Below the pieces are notes generated by a model. It saw nothing but the letters and a program-made list of their open reading frames with translations. It searched no databases and was not told where the DNA came from. From the NCBI GenBank assembly GCA_963930655.1, contig OZ005604.1, positions 13,278,001-13,342,000 on the forward strand: a stretch of 64,000 nucleotides of DNA, in the 5' to 3' direction. A program made the translations under genes and the position numbers. Below, piece by piece: positions 11,211 to 23,048 of this stretch. This DNA is from Myrica gale (Eukaryota > Streptophyta > Magnoliopsida > Fagales > Myricaceae). Each line of letters opens with the position of its first letter. Within the stretch, counting starts at the first letter, position 1.

Positions 11211-13425
11211 AATCACGTCCTCACGTTAGTATACAAGAGTCTAGACGGTATTTTGAATTTCGGGAGTCCTGACCGTATAAAATTATGTTTTGACAGTTTA
11301 TTTTATATAATACGACACCGTTCGATTTTACATTAAACAGTCCGGACGGATAAATTAAGGTCCTAAAGTTTATGGACAATTTTGATTTTTTTTTTTCATA
11401 TTTTTAATTAACTTTATTAGCTAATTTTAAATAACAAATTTAGTTATAAAAATAAATAATCAATATTTGTTTCAATGTGTGTACCGAAATTATAAACGTT
11501 ATACTAATTAACATATTGTATTAAGTTCTAATAAATACAATTAACATAACTGAAATGACATAAAATATAATATGAACAAAAACATCAAATAAAATCTATA
11601 CATGTCAACAAAAACATAATATAAAAGTAAATGTCCTTCAGAAATGCAAAAAAAAAAAATAAACGTATTATCATAGTAAAAGTAAATGTCCTAAAAACAT
11701 AATAAACATGGTAAATGTAGACTACGAATCATCATCATCATCATAATCCGTGAGTTGTAGGACGTGACGGACGTGACGGAGGTGTTCCTCAATCAACACG
11801 ACCTGCTCAGTCAGGGGAAAGAGATCCGCACCGGTTGCCACACCCCTCAAACCCTCCTTAAGTGTAGCGACCTCCTTCTTCCACCTGACGTCCATGTCGG
11901 CGAACTTCTGCTCCAAAGCCGTGAGACGACGACTGATATTACTGACCATGTAATGGGTGGGCTGCAAGACTGACTGCATCCGCTGAGACAGCTCCGTCAT
12001 CATATCGTCCATCCAACTCGGTCATTGTGCCCCAAGTCTCAGGGTCGAGCTGGCCAGGATCCTCCCTCTCCATTGCCTCTGCGGGCTGCTCCTGTCGTCT
12101 TCCTCTAGAAACCCGAGCGGCTAGCAGCGCTCGGCGTGTCTGGGCCATCGATTTGGAGAGTGTGGTCTTGTTGATCGACCCAAGTGGTTGTGCCCTCAGC
12201 TCGTCACCACCCTCGGGTACCAACATGGCGTGCAAGAACTAGGTTAAAAGAATCTCTTGCGGCAATGAAGTCATAGCACCAATTTTCAAGGTCTCTGCAC
12301 GAATGGTCTGGTAGATGTATGATACTCTATCAATAGGTAGTCCCCGTACAACTACCAGGTACAGGAACTCGGCCCAGCTATAAGACAGCTCTGTGGTGTT
12401 CTTCTTCGGATTGACAGAGGAGCGTAAGATCAGATCCATGATCCACCAAAAAGGAAGCAGCTGCCCTTGTACCATATAGGCTCCGTCCGAACACTACCTT
12501 ACATAACACGAGACTGCCTATGAAATACCAACACCATAACATCTGATAATAAACAATCACGTCCTCACGTTAGTATACAAGAGTCCGGACGGTATTTTGA
12601 ATTTCGGGAGTCCCGACTGTATAAAATTGTGTTCTGACAGTTTATTTTATATAATACGACACCGTTCGATTTTACATTAAACTGTCCGGACGGATAAATT
12701 AAGATCCGAACGTTTATAGACAATTTTGATTTTTTTTTTCATTTTTTAATTAACTTTATTAGCAAATTTTAAATAACAAATTTAGTTAAAAAAATAAATA
12801 ATCAATATGTTTTTTGAATGAGTGTACCGAAATTATAAACGTTATACTAATTAACATATTGTATTAAGTTCTAATAAATACAAATATAAAATCTATACAT
12901 GTCCATAAAACATAATATAAAAGTAAATGTCCTTCAGAAACACAAAAAAAAATAAACGTATTATCATAGTAAAAGTAAACGTCCTCAAAACATAATAAAC
13001 ATGGTAAATGTAGACTACGAATCATCATCATCATCCGTGAGTTTTTGGACGTGACGGACGTGACGAATGTGGTGTCTGGGCCATCGATTTGGAGAGCGTG
13101 GTCTTGTTGATCGACCCAAGTGGTTGCGCCCTCGGCTCGTCACCACCCTCGGGTACCAGCATGGTGTACAGGAACTGGGTTAGAAGAATCTCGTGCCTCA
13201 ATGAAGTCGTAGCATCAATCTTCAAGGCCTCTGCACGAATGGAAGAGCATAAGATTAGATGCATGATCAACAGGTAGCCCTCGTACAACTACTAGGTACA
13301 GGAACTCGGCCCGGCTATAAGACAACTTTGTGGTGTGCTTCTTCGGTCGATGGAAGAGCATAAGATTAGATGCATGATCCGCCAAAAAGGAAGCAGTTGC
13401 CCGTGTACCATATAGGCTCCATCCA
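11211..13425. repeat. Tandem segmental duplication, offset 1344 bp
   Basis: Copy one begins at 11211 (AATCACGTCCTCACGTTAGT) and copy two at 12555 with the same bases. They can be followed together to about 12485 and 13425. Copy two has lost roughly 0.4 kb, including the coiled-coil part of the ORF. A smaller local duplication (AAGAGCATAAGATTAGATGC) occurs twice near 13242 and 13355. Confidence 0.8.
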
Positions 13426-13827
13426 AGATCGTTGTATCATCACTCAACATGGCCCGGAATACCTTTGCCTTAGTAGGCCGACCCTCCTCGCTCATTGGCA
13501 GGTTTGGGAACGCTGCCAAATTTTCTTGCACCCCAAAAAATTAGCCAGCTCGTTGGGTGAGAATATGATCGGAACGTTACGGACAGAGATTACCATACTA
13601 GACTCCTTGAGGCCCCGTGCCCGCAATATAGAGCAATAAAACTCCCGCACCATATTTTTTGACACATAGCCGGTCCTGTGGATCAATGGAAGCCAACCTA
13701 ACCCCTCCACCGCTTCCAGAAGCGTCTGTCCATCAAATATGAGATCGTTATGGTCGACCAATTTGATATCCCGCTCGACTACAATCGAGTGCGACATAAT
13801 GATCGTTGTATGTTGCATCACTGTCAA
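11722..13827 (-). pseudogene. Captured 'putative plant transposon protein' ORF with coiled-coil tail, duplicated and broken
   Basis: Reading leftwards on the minus strand, 13827-13492 encodes VEGLGWLPLIHRTGYVSKNM and IIFSPNELANFLGCKK. Next comes AFPNLPMSEEGRPTKAKVFR (about 13530), then PFWWIMDLILRSS, SWAEFLYLVVVRGLP, LPQEILLTQFLHAMLVPEGG and finally a coiled-coil segment (TELSQRMQSVLQPTHYMV) ending in a DYDDDDDS tail. The order FSP-x-FLG, then LLPFWxIM, resembles the plant transposon protein domain often carried inside CACTA and Mutator-like elements. A 1.34-kb duplication has repeated the middle part, and frameshifts split it. No catalytic motif is visible and the role is unknown. Confidence 0.6.
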
Positions 13828-13889
13828 AGCTCAAGTGGAAGATTGCTCCTCATCAGCCTGGCCGTTGGTACGTGAACGCACAAAATAGT

Positions 13890-14900
13890 GTTCGCATGGT
13901 TAGCATACCGTTCGAACGAAAACGACACCATCCGAACATAGATTTATATGTCCGGACATATACTATAAGCGTCCAGACTTGATCAAAACGTCAACGTATC
14001 CGTTTTGAAAGTCAAAATAGCGTCCAGACCGATTTTGTATACCCTTCCCAACCCTAAGACGAAAAAAAACTATTTAAATTTAACATTACAGCGTCCGGAC
14101 TTCCTTCAAAGAGAGTTCGGACATGATCAAAATGACAATGTATACCATCGAAACACTACGACAAGAGTCCGAACGCCAAAAAAATTGTCCGGACGACTAA
14201 ATAACGTGTCCGAATGCTGTGTGAACAATGACCGAAACACAAACTAATAACTCCACCTCCCCACTCGCCCAAAAATTCTACCAAAACACAAACTAATACA
14301 CTTAAAACAAACATAACACTTAACACAATCAATTTCTACGTAAACATCAATCAACAAAATACACAATCTACTATAGAAAAAATACAATTGAAATTCTATA
14401 CAAAAAATACAATTAAAAAAAAGAAGTTTTCACCATTAAAATCTTGTTAAAAATAAGGAAAACATACCTGAGAGTGATTAGATACACGAGAGAGTGATAT
14501 TACGTCGAGATTTGTGAAGGAAAAACTTGATTTTTGAGAGATTTTTTAGGGAAAACGTTCGGTGTTACTGAAAATGAAGAATTGTTCGTCTTTTCAAAAT
14601 ACGTCGATAGAGTCCGGACGCCTAGTAGACCGTCCAGACCGTATTCTGCACACGTTACCAAGCATCATACTTCGTATTAAATGTCAAACTTTAAACCGTT
14701 TAAAACCGTTCGGCACAATAAAAACGTCCGGACGTTTTATTAAGGCGTGCGAACGTCTAGTCCCGACGTTGCAATGAATTGACGTTGGGACTAGACGTCC
14801 GGACGATTGGCTGAATAAACGGCGAATCCCGTCCGAACTTCTGTAACACGTCTGGACGATATTATTGTACAGAGTCCGAACGGATAGCACGTTTATTTCA
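13890..14900. repeat. Subterminal-type repeat cluster inside CACTA-2
   Basis: GTCCGGAC and variants recur at short intervals in both orientations (for example near 14093, 14192, 14613, 14725, 14797). The cluster sits upstream of the ORF that starts at 13827, as the cluster at 15710-16690 sits upstream of the ORF at 15304-15700. A splice-donor-like ACATACCTGAGAG at about 14463 matches the leader-exon pattern of the sister ORFs. Confidence 0.65.
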
Positions 14901-15303
14901 CTGTTTAAATGCACTCAATTTACTTTATTTCACCTAACCTAATTTATTTAAATGAGTTAATTTAAGTAAATAGTTCAATTTCAATAATTAAATTTATTTC
15001 ATTTAATTCAATGTAATTTGACACAAATATTTAACTTAATTTATTTATTTTAAATACATAAAAAATATAGTTAGTAATATTTTTATATTATATATCAATT
15101 ATAACTAATCATCAATTTATTTATAACTACTCATTTAATTTCACTAATTATCCGTTTAAATTGAAATAAATTGAATATAGTGAAAAAACATAATTAATAT
15201 AAAATATCAAAAATAATCCAAATACAGAGTGAAAAACATAATCTTAATGTCTATTACAAGCCGGAAACGGTCCTTAAAACAAATTTAAAGCAGAAACAAA
15301 AGA

Positions 15304-15700
15304 CTAGGTGAAATCACGAGCTGCGACTGGCTCGTCCAAATCTTGTCAGAGGGCATCACGAACATGCGCCAAATGCTCCTCCATGTTATCCACCCGTCTG
15401 ATGAGTGTCTGCAGCTGTACCGGAACAATATGGACAGACTGGGACAATTGAGACAATTGTTCTCTCAACTTTATTAGTTCCCTTCACATAATATTCAGCT
15501 CTTCCGTTATAGCCTTTATCTGTCAGAGCAAGTTTGGTCTCCAGACCGGTCAAGAGGCATTAGAGCTCCATGCACAACGAATGCGTTGGCTGCACAATCG
15601 CCCAAATATTCTCGTTTAACTCCGCTAAATAGGCGTTTGCCCAGGCTGGTCGCTCTGTTTGTCCCTCGACATTGGTGATACTTCTCCTAGAGCGTTCCAT
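15304..15700 (-). pseudogene. Small coiled-coil ORF of the CACTA family, second copy
   Basis: The minus-strand start at 15698-15700 opens MERSRRSITNVEGQTERPAW, followed by AELNENIWAIVQPTHSLCME and LTGLETKLALT. A frameshift near 15520 leads into a second part with REQLSQLSQSVH, VDNMEEHLAHVRDAL and an acidic DEPVAARDFT tail, stop at 15304-15306. The span is close to 132 codons. It matches the copy at 2677-3854, and its LTGLETK and EEHLAHVRDAL segments align with LTALEQK and EEHLRHVRHVL of the ORF ending at 11722. A leader exon with a donor (TTTTACCTCAAG, near 15940) lies upstream. It is probably an element accessory protein with no known function. Confidence 0.6.
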
Positions 15701-15709
15701 GGTCAACCT

Positions 15710-16690
15710 AGCAAAAACCGTCCGAACATGAGTATAAACCGTTCGCACGAACGTCAAACTAATAAACTCCGGCCGAACGTGAAATAACAGTCCTGATGAT
15801 TTATAACTAGTCCGGACGTCGTGAAATGAATTCCAAACGTGGTTCGACAAACAGCCAAATTTCATAAAATAAAACAACACAACAAACTAAACAAGCGTCG
15901 GTATTTAGTCGAAATACATAAAATTTATGAAGAATGTTTTACCTCAAGTTCTTTTAGAGATCTAGAATGGAAAGTGAAAACGTGCGAGAGAAAAGTCTGA
16001 GAGAATGAGTGAGTTTGAGATTTTGACAAAGTCTGGCCATTTAATGTGGCCAGTGACCGTTTGAACATGTTATATTAGCGTTCGGACGCATTTCAACGGT
16101 TATACTGACAGGCAGCCCTATCAAATTTAACGTCATTAAATATGGCTAATTCAAAATGGTTCTAGAACTTATACGGTCCGCACGCTATTACTTTGTCCGG
16201 ACTGTATCGATGTCACGTGTCTGAACTTTTGCAACGTGGAAGCACACGATTCGCGAAAGAAGCATTTATAATTGTGCGGACCTTTTTTTTACCGTCCGGA
16301 CTTGGGTCTTTTTCCGTTGGAACGTGGTTCATAACGTCCGGACTGAATAGAGTATTCATGACGGTTTTTAATTTGTCAGTTTAGCCTGATGATTACTATT
16401 CGTTACGTAATTACCGTTCAGACTATATATAAACGACGTCCGCAGGATATTGTAAAAATTATGATGATTATAATGGTCACTCAGTTATGACGATGTGGAA
16501 TTTGTCACCCTGCAGCGAGTCCGAACGAGTATCTTTAGAGTCCGGACGTTATTTTGTTTTTGTTACGATTTTTTTCTTCACTCATTCGCGACGCGTGTAT
16601 GTCGTCACATCAGCAATACGTCCGAAAATGTTTGTGAACAGTTCAGACGGTTTTGGCGTTCTTGGATAGTTTTGGGTGACGAAATTAATA
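15710..16690. repeat. Subterminal repeat zone of CACTA-2 right end
   Basis: A dense array of GTCCGGAC and near variants in both orientations, collinear with 3860-4870 of CACTA-1. The same CTGAACTTTTGCAACGTGGAA-like and ATTCGCG-GAAGAA flanks are seen in both copies. Confidence 0.75.
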
Positions 16691-16710
16691 ATTTGTCATG
16701 AAAAATTCAC

Positions 16711-16775
16711 TTTAGGTGACAAAATTTGGTTTGACACCCAAAATTTTGTCACCTAAAGCATAATTTCTTGTAGTG
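16711..16775. repeat. CACTA-2 right terminus: 17-bp hairpin plus TIR
   Basis: TTTAGGTGACAAAATTT (16711-16727) and AAATTTTGTCACCTAAA (16741-16757) are perfect inverted arms. The element ends at 16775 with CTTGTAGTG. The next three bases TCA (16776-16778) would be one TSD copy. Confidence 0.8.
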
Positions 16776-16914
16776 TCAATGAAGTATTCACTTATTTTTA
16801 GAGAATGGTCTCTGCAAATAGGTGATTGTCGACCTTTTAATTTCCTTTCTATATATATCAGCCATCTCAGAATCTCATAAGGAAATAAAAATATATTTTC
16901 TTTTTTTCTAAAAG

Positions 16915-17200
16915 GTATTCCAGAAAAGGCTCTCCAATAGCCAGGGACTTCTCGAAAGTAATTCTACCGCTATTAGAAGACGGCGAGCTGAAACTACTTT
17001 AAGATCAATGGTTGACTCCCTCGAATGAGTGCACAGATGCAATATCTATTAATGCCCAAAGTTTGAGCCTCCAGAACTTCTGGGGTCTCTACCATATATC
17101 TGGCGTTATTTGGCCATTTCTTTTCTACTGGCATTAATCCGTGATATGAATGCCATGCCTAGCAGAAACCGCAAGCCCAATCCGCGGTATATGCCGTGAA
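16915..17200 (+). pseudogene. GLR last-exon fragment (glutamate-receptor-like pseudogene)
   Basis: The plus strand aligns with the last exon of the intact GLR gene at 41373. It opens with an acceptor-like AAAG before TATTCCAGAAAAGGC, then encodes the equivalents of SPIARDFSKVIL, DQWLTPSNEC and SLQNFWGLYHISGVIW, the segment leading into the fourth membrane helix of plant GLR channels. An extra A in the CAGAAAAGGC stretch shifts the frame, and a TAA stands where the intact gene has GAA, so it is dead. No earlier exons were found; CACTA-2 ends 140 bp upstream and may have replaced them. It comes from a paralogue, not from a recent copy of the intact gene. Confidence 0.78.
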
Positions 17201-17549
17201 GAGTTACGAACGTGTAGGAGTGGAACAACAACATGCAAGCTAATTGAGAAAAACGTGGCTGGCAGTGCGTGAGAGATAAGGATAATTTTGAATAATCAAA
17301 TATCTTCTGATATGCGCTTATTTGCATTTATAGGTTGTAGTTATCTTTTTCACATGTGAATATTTTATTTTGGTGTAGTGGAGTCTTGCCGTTACTGTTT
17401 TATTGTTTATAAATATTAGTCAGAAGTCATGTAAGGGCATCGAATAACTCAATTTGTCTGTATTGGCTTGCTTCCAGCCAGAATGGAGCTTATGTAATAT
17501 AATTCTACTAGTGTCAACATGTTCTATCTCTGACTGGGACCTTATCAAA

Positions 17550-17563
17550 GGTATTAGAGCTGG
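17550..17563 (+). other. Primer-binding site of gypsy-1
   Basis: GGTATTAGAGCTGG is a one-mismatch version of the usual TGGTATCAGAGC match to initiator methionine tRNA. It lies between the LTR-like sequence and the gag start, as expected. Confidence 0.65.
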
Positions 17564-17586
17564 TCTCACGAGTGACTAGTTACCAA

Positions 17587-18408
17587 AATGGCTATGAACA
17601 AGGAGTGGATTGAGCAACTTGAAGCCGATGTGGGTGACTTGAAGGGTGGCATGAGTCGTGATGAGGAAGCCGTTAAGGGTATCACTGAGATGCTCTCTTC
17701 ATCTCGGAAAACTTTTATTCTTCTGAGCGTGTAAAGTCTTCCAACAACCGCAAGGGGAATGACGACTCGGCATCTGAGTAATATCAATTCAAATCCATGA
17801 AGGTTGAATTTCCTCGTTTCGCTAGGGATGACCCCACAGAATGGCTAAACAGAGTCATGCAATACTTTGAATTTCAGAAGACGCCCGTACCAATGCGAGT
17901 CACCTTGGCTTCTTACCACTTAGAGGGTGAGGCCAACCAGTGGCTACTTGGACTGAAAAGAACTCTACAAGTTTCTGGAGCAAAGCTCACATGGGAGGTT
18001 TTTGAAGCAGAGTTGTGGGCAAGGTTTGGACCCACTGAATATGAAGATTTTGATGAGATTCTTTCAAAGGTAAAGCAGCTAGGCATGTGGGAATACCAGA
18101 AGGAGTTCGAACGCCTTATAAACCGGGTACAAGGATGGACTCAGAAGGCACTCATTGGAACCTTCTTGGGAGGACTCAAACCGGAGATAGCCGATGAGGC
18201 TCGCTTGTTTAGGACTCGTACTCTGAAGGAGACCATAGTATTGGCAAGGATGAAGGACGAACAGATTGAACGACAACGAAGAACGATCAGGAGCAATTTT
18301 GTTGCCAAGCCAGTAGTAGCAACGCCAACCAATCAAGTTGCACCAAAGGATCAGGTCGTTAGAAAGTTGTCTTGGGAAGATATGCAGCGACGTAGAGAGC
18401 GTGGGCTG
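17587..18408 (+). pseudogene. Gag of gypsy-1
   Basis: An N-terminal part starts MAMNKEWIEQLEADVGDLKG at 17587 and ends in a stop near 17734. A second frame from 17797 holds FPRFARDDPTEWLNRVMQYF and EGEANQWLLGLKR, then LGGLKPEIADEARLF, the retrotransposon gag domain that forms virus-like particles. It ends at RRRERGL where the solo LTR is inserted. The zinc-knuckle region follows at 23049 (CFNYNEKFTQGH), so the two halves join across the insertion. The second cysteine of the knuckle has become tyrosine and the third (after GHR) tryptophan, so RNA binding would be damaged. Confidence 0.8.
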
Positions 18409-21400
18409 TGTCAAGCCCCGAACGCCATCCCGCAGGGACCGTGACAGCCGCGAGCATTCCCCGAGAACACTCCAGTGCTTACAATAACTCTTACAGAGGA
18501 AACTTTTTTTTTTAAAGTACACATAGGATGGCTCACTCAGGATCCACATGTTGGCTGAGATACAAGCTCGATGAACATAACCCCTCGGTATACGAATTAT
18601 AATTTAGAAGGGTCTTTACATTGCATCTTGTTTGCAACTTGTACAAAACGTACTAGGGCAACATACTGCCACTCAATCAAAACCAGCACTCACTAGTGCT
18701 ACCTCGGAGTTCACCAACTCCGGCTCCAATTCCCAAACTTCCAGGATTTCTACGTTAGATACTCCTCTGCTCCCCAGTTATCTTGTGGATCTGGAATGAT
18801 ACGATTTAAAAACTATGAGTCGAAAGACTCAGTAAGGAACAACAATTTGAAACATGAGCTTTGATAAACATGACTATAAAAACTTACTTGCTTCAATACA
18901 CTGTAGAGATAAGAAAAGAAATGCATAACTGTGAGTCATGAGATAGTGCATAAAAACCATGATGCATATGCATGCTCCGTGATCCACATGCCATGCACTA
19001 AAATCTCTTGCCACTCTTGGCCTTTTTAAATGCATTTCAAATCTCGAAATTGGCCCCAGGCCCTTAAAAATATTTCTTTCATAACTTGTACTTGAAATTG
19101 GCCCTTGGCCCTTGAAAATCTCTTATTCATACTTGTGGGCTTATTCGCTCCATTTAACCCCCTGAAGTCAGGGTTGTGTTGTTCCCATCGGAACTGTCCC
19201 CTATTTCCCTTGGAGACCTTACATACGGTCAAGCTAGCACACCTTCTCGCATTCGTCCTTCAGTGGCTAGACATGACCCTTGGAGATGCCACACCTTCTC
19301 GAGCAACGTTCCTCGGTGTGGTTGCACATACCTCACGGACTAACCCATCCTTCATGAACAACGTCCCTCGGTATGGGCGTCCATCCATCCATCCTTCACG
19401 AACAACGTCCCTCGGCATGGATGTCTTAGGTTCCATCTATCCATCCTTCACGAACAACGTCCCTCGGCATGGATGTCGAACCTCACTTAACTTGGTACGG
19501 GTTCAACCAAAACCTCCGGGCTTAATCATAACATAAATTCTCTTTCATTTGCATAAAACGACTTCTCATGTTTCTATGAAATGAACATGCCATGCCATTC
19601 TTGAAAACATCGTAATTTCATTTGCATCAAAACGTCTCTCATGCGTTCATGCAAATGATCATGCTATGACATGTTCGAAACATCATGCATACTTGAAACA
19701 TTCTTTATGCACAATACATGTCACTTGTATTAAAAACATCTTGCCATGCACAATAAAACATGCAGTGTATCATTCCAGTTTTCAAAATCGGGTAAGATTC
19801 ACTTACCATACTCCTTGCAAATTCCTTCCTGCTTCTTACTTGGCTCGATGCCTACAAGAAATAGATCTCCTTCTCAATACACTGAGCATTCGATAAAATA
19901 TGTCGATACATTTCGGTTCTACTAAGCTATTCGAGTCTATCGTGACATCTACTATGGAATGAATAGCGATAATTATGCGCTTAACTTAATTTAACGGTAT
20001 AATATAGTTGCCAGATTTCTCTTAATCCAATTTGAACTTCCTGTTCATCCCTTAACTTCGTACTTCCCGTCCATCGGAGTATTTCCGAGTAGCAACTATA
20101 TTATACTTCTTTGATATCATATATATATATATCACTTAAATTCTTTTAATCATTTAAATATTTTATTTACTCTTTTCTTTAACTAATATTCAAAACTTAG
20201 GTTATTTAATTATTAAACTCTATTACAATATACTTATATATCTATTCACGATTAGGGTTTTAATCAACAATTAATAAATTAGGATTAAACTTAAGTCTCC
20301 CATTATTACATGTGCTCTACTAAAACCTTACATTAAACCATTAATAAACTTAATCACGATTATATCTTGACTTAGACCTTAACCTTAATTAATCCGAGAT
20401 ACTAATCCTAACTAGGGTTTCGAATATTTTCATTACATGCTCATGGTTCTTCAAGCTTGTATTCCAATTGGTCAAAACCCTAATCCCATGTGTTCATCAT
20501 AACAATAAAACTCCAATTAGCCTAATCCCCAATTTCAAGTATCCAACACAACAATTATAACCTATTTATCATAATTTACAATTAGGGTTTCTCTTCCTTA
20601 TGACATTCGGCCAACACCAATTTTTATGCATCCTTTAATCACAACTTCAACTCCAATGGTGATCTCATCCTCCATTCAACAATTTCACAACCTAGGATCT
20701 AAGAATCCAAACACCAACACAATATATCATACATTATACCATTCGGCCAACACATGTTTTTCATCCAATAATTATATTTTCTTTTGTTTCCTTCAATTTG
20801 CATGCATCCTTTACCTAACATAATTATCTACCATTCATTAAGTCATAAATCTTCCACATATCATGGCCAATGTCCAGATCTAAACATATACAAAATTATA
20901 CATGAAGACCCAAGCATATCATATTCGGCCATACCTCAAGATGTCACATTTTTCATGCTAAAAATTATAACATGCATATCCTTTGCATTTGTGACCTAAC
21001 TAGCATGCTTCAACTTCGTATCTTCATCCAATACTCCCATCAATATTAGATCTACACTTTAGAAACTTCAACAACAATAGATCTAAGGAAATATCCAACT
21101 TACATTCGGCCAAACATAACATAAGTCTAGATCTAAACTTATCTAACATACATTGTTCTCCTTTTGTATTTATGACCTATTTGCATGCATTAACCCCATA
21201 GATCCGAACCTCTCTCACATGTACATTGTTTTTACATCATCAAGACCATAGTTAAACACTTAGGTCTAATATTAGAAAGACCAACAACACAAGGTCTAAG
21301 CATATAATTCGGCCATCACTATGCTTAACCAACAACAACACATTTTGGCCTTACCTTGATGATTATCCCAAGCTTGAGTACTTAGAAAAATAAAATGCCC

Positions 21401-23043
21401 TAGGTTAGCACTTATGAAAAACTTTAGACAAGAATACTAAAGAGAATCAAGCCTACCTCTACCTTCACCAAACTTTTACCCAAACTCCTCCTTCTTCCAA
21501 ATTTTGGTTCACCCTCCTTAGAATATGTCCAAGCTTGATTTGTGGTGCTAATATGGATTCTATGGTGGGTAAAAGAATGTGGTAAGCTTGAATGATTAGT
21601 CCTAATGGAAATGGACTAACTTCTTCAAGAGAAATGAGGCTAATGATTAGGGTTTTCAAGGAAGAAATGGGGTTGCACAAAGAGAGATTTGGTCACCACA
21701 AAAGAGATCTAACTTAGGTTCTTGTTGTGTGATTTAGAATGCAAGAAGAAAAGAGCAAACTTTGAGCTTAGATGAGGGGTTCGGTCAAGAGAGAAAAATG
21801 AGAGGGTTGAGAGGAAATGGTGTATTCGGCCAAGTGAGGGAAAATGGGGAGTGAAGTGAAATGCTAAGTGTGAATTGAGGCAATTGAATCTCCCAAGGAG
21901 AGTTAATGCTATGACAAATGACAAGGACAAAGTGAAAATAACAAGAGAGAAGTTTGAAGGGGAAAAGGGAGGAATGGGGCCTTGGTCGACCAAGCTTGCA
22001 TTTTTCCTTCTCTCACTTTTTCACCTTTTTCCTCACATCAATTCTTGTCTCTTAAAGCATGACCTTGCATTGATTTCTCTCTCCTCTTTCCCTCTTGATC
22101 CATACGTGATTCACTCTTTCTCCTTTGCTTTTTCTCTCTTTTCACTTCTCATGTGTTGTCTTGTCAATTAAGTGCTCTTACACTTCTTACACTTCACATG
22201 GCAATTTACTTTTGGCTTTTCAAATTCACTTCATGTCCTTCACGTAAAAGCCCTTTCTTTAACTCTCATTTGCTTTGTTTGGTTGCCTTCCAACAACCTT
22301 AGTTACTCTCACATTTGAAATGCAACTAACTTTCAACTTGGTTACTATTTTACCTAACTTATCTCCTATAAGCTCTCTAGCTTATCTAGTTCATTCTCTT
22401 AGCTTATCATCTCATAAGCATGATCCCTTATCTTATGATAGTGGCTCTAGCCTATCTCTACAATAGCCACATCCACTTATTGCATGAAAAGTTTCTCTAA
22501 CTTATCATTATGCTTGCTTATCACTTATGATAAGCAAGTGTGCTTATCATTTTAAATCTCTCTTAACTTATCATATTTCTAATAACTTATCATCTATTAT
22601 TCTAATGATAATTCAACTTATTAATTTAGGTTAAATAATAATAATATAGGCCACCTATTAATGATACACAAAAATATTCAACACTTATAGGAAATTCATG
22701 ATTTTATTTCATTTAATTATTTTCGGCCTATATATAAAAATCTTTAATCATAATTTAATTTTATGGATTATGAAATATATTAGGCAAATGAAAAAATTAT
22801 AAATACATGAGAGAAACTTACCTTGCAAGTTTCGGCTCTTAGGAGAATATAATTAACCTTGCACAAAACTTTCATAATGAAAGGAAAATAATGTAATATA
22901 AAAATTTCATAAAATAAAATCTCATATTAATTGATGTACCTTATCATAAAGCTTAGGCCATACATTGGCCAAAAATATGGCTCCATAATAAAATTAAAAG
23001 CTAATACATAAGAATTAACATAAGAAATAATCGGGGTCTCACA
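18409..23043 (-). mobile_element. Solo LTR, 4.6 kb, of a Ty3/gypsy-type element (reverse orientation)
   Basis: The insert starts TGTCAAGCCCCGAACG and ends CGGGGTCTCACA. Its minus strand therefore runs TGTGAGACCCC to GGGGCTTGACA, a TG...CA LTR. The 5-bp TSD GGCTG is at 18404-18408 and 23044-23048. The interrupted gag reads on in frame after the insertion. The same LTR family occurs at 42034-46053 and, as a divergent shorter form, at 53662-56231 and 63189-64000. No internal domains are present, so it is the product of LTR-LTR recombination. A tandem array of roughly 50-60-bp units (ACAACGTCCCTCGG) lies at about 19310-19480. I see no coding gene inside. Confidence 0.88.
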
Positions 23044-23048
23044 GGCTG

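Larger units (their letters stand above)
11211..16775 (-). mobile_element. CACTA element 2, non-autonomous derivative
   Basis: The right end at 16775 reads TTCTTGTAGTG, the inverse of the classic CACTACAAGAA terminus, with a perfect 17-bp hairpin just inside. Subterminal GTCCGGAC palindromes fill 13890-14900 and 15710-16690. The block 14900-16775 aligns with 2250-4960 of CACTA-1 apart from the LTR fragment inserted there. No TNP2 or Transposase_24 sequence is present, so transposition would depend on another copy. No clean left CACTA terminus was found; the left edge is set where the duplicated block begins. The two subterminal clusters suggest that two derivatives may be fused. Confidence 0.75.

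Noticed and set aside
12378-12560. Extra small frames at the edge of the duplicated captured ORF
   Set aside because: They are frameshifted continuations of the ORF called at 11722-13827, not separate genes.
19105-19536. 143-residue plus frame in the reversed solo LTR
   Set aside because: It is the translation of a tandem LTR repeat (ACAACGTCCCTCGG units). Other copies of the LTR do not keep the frame.
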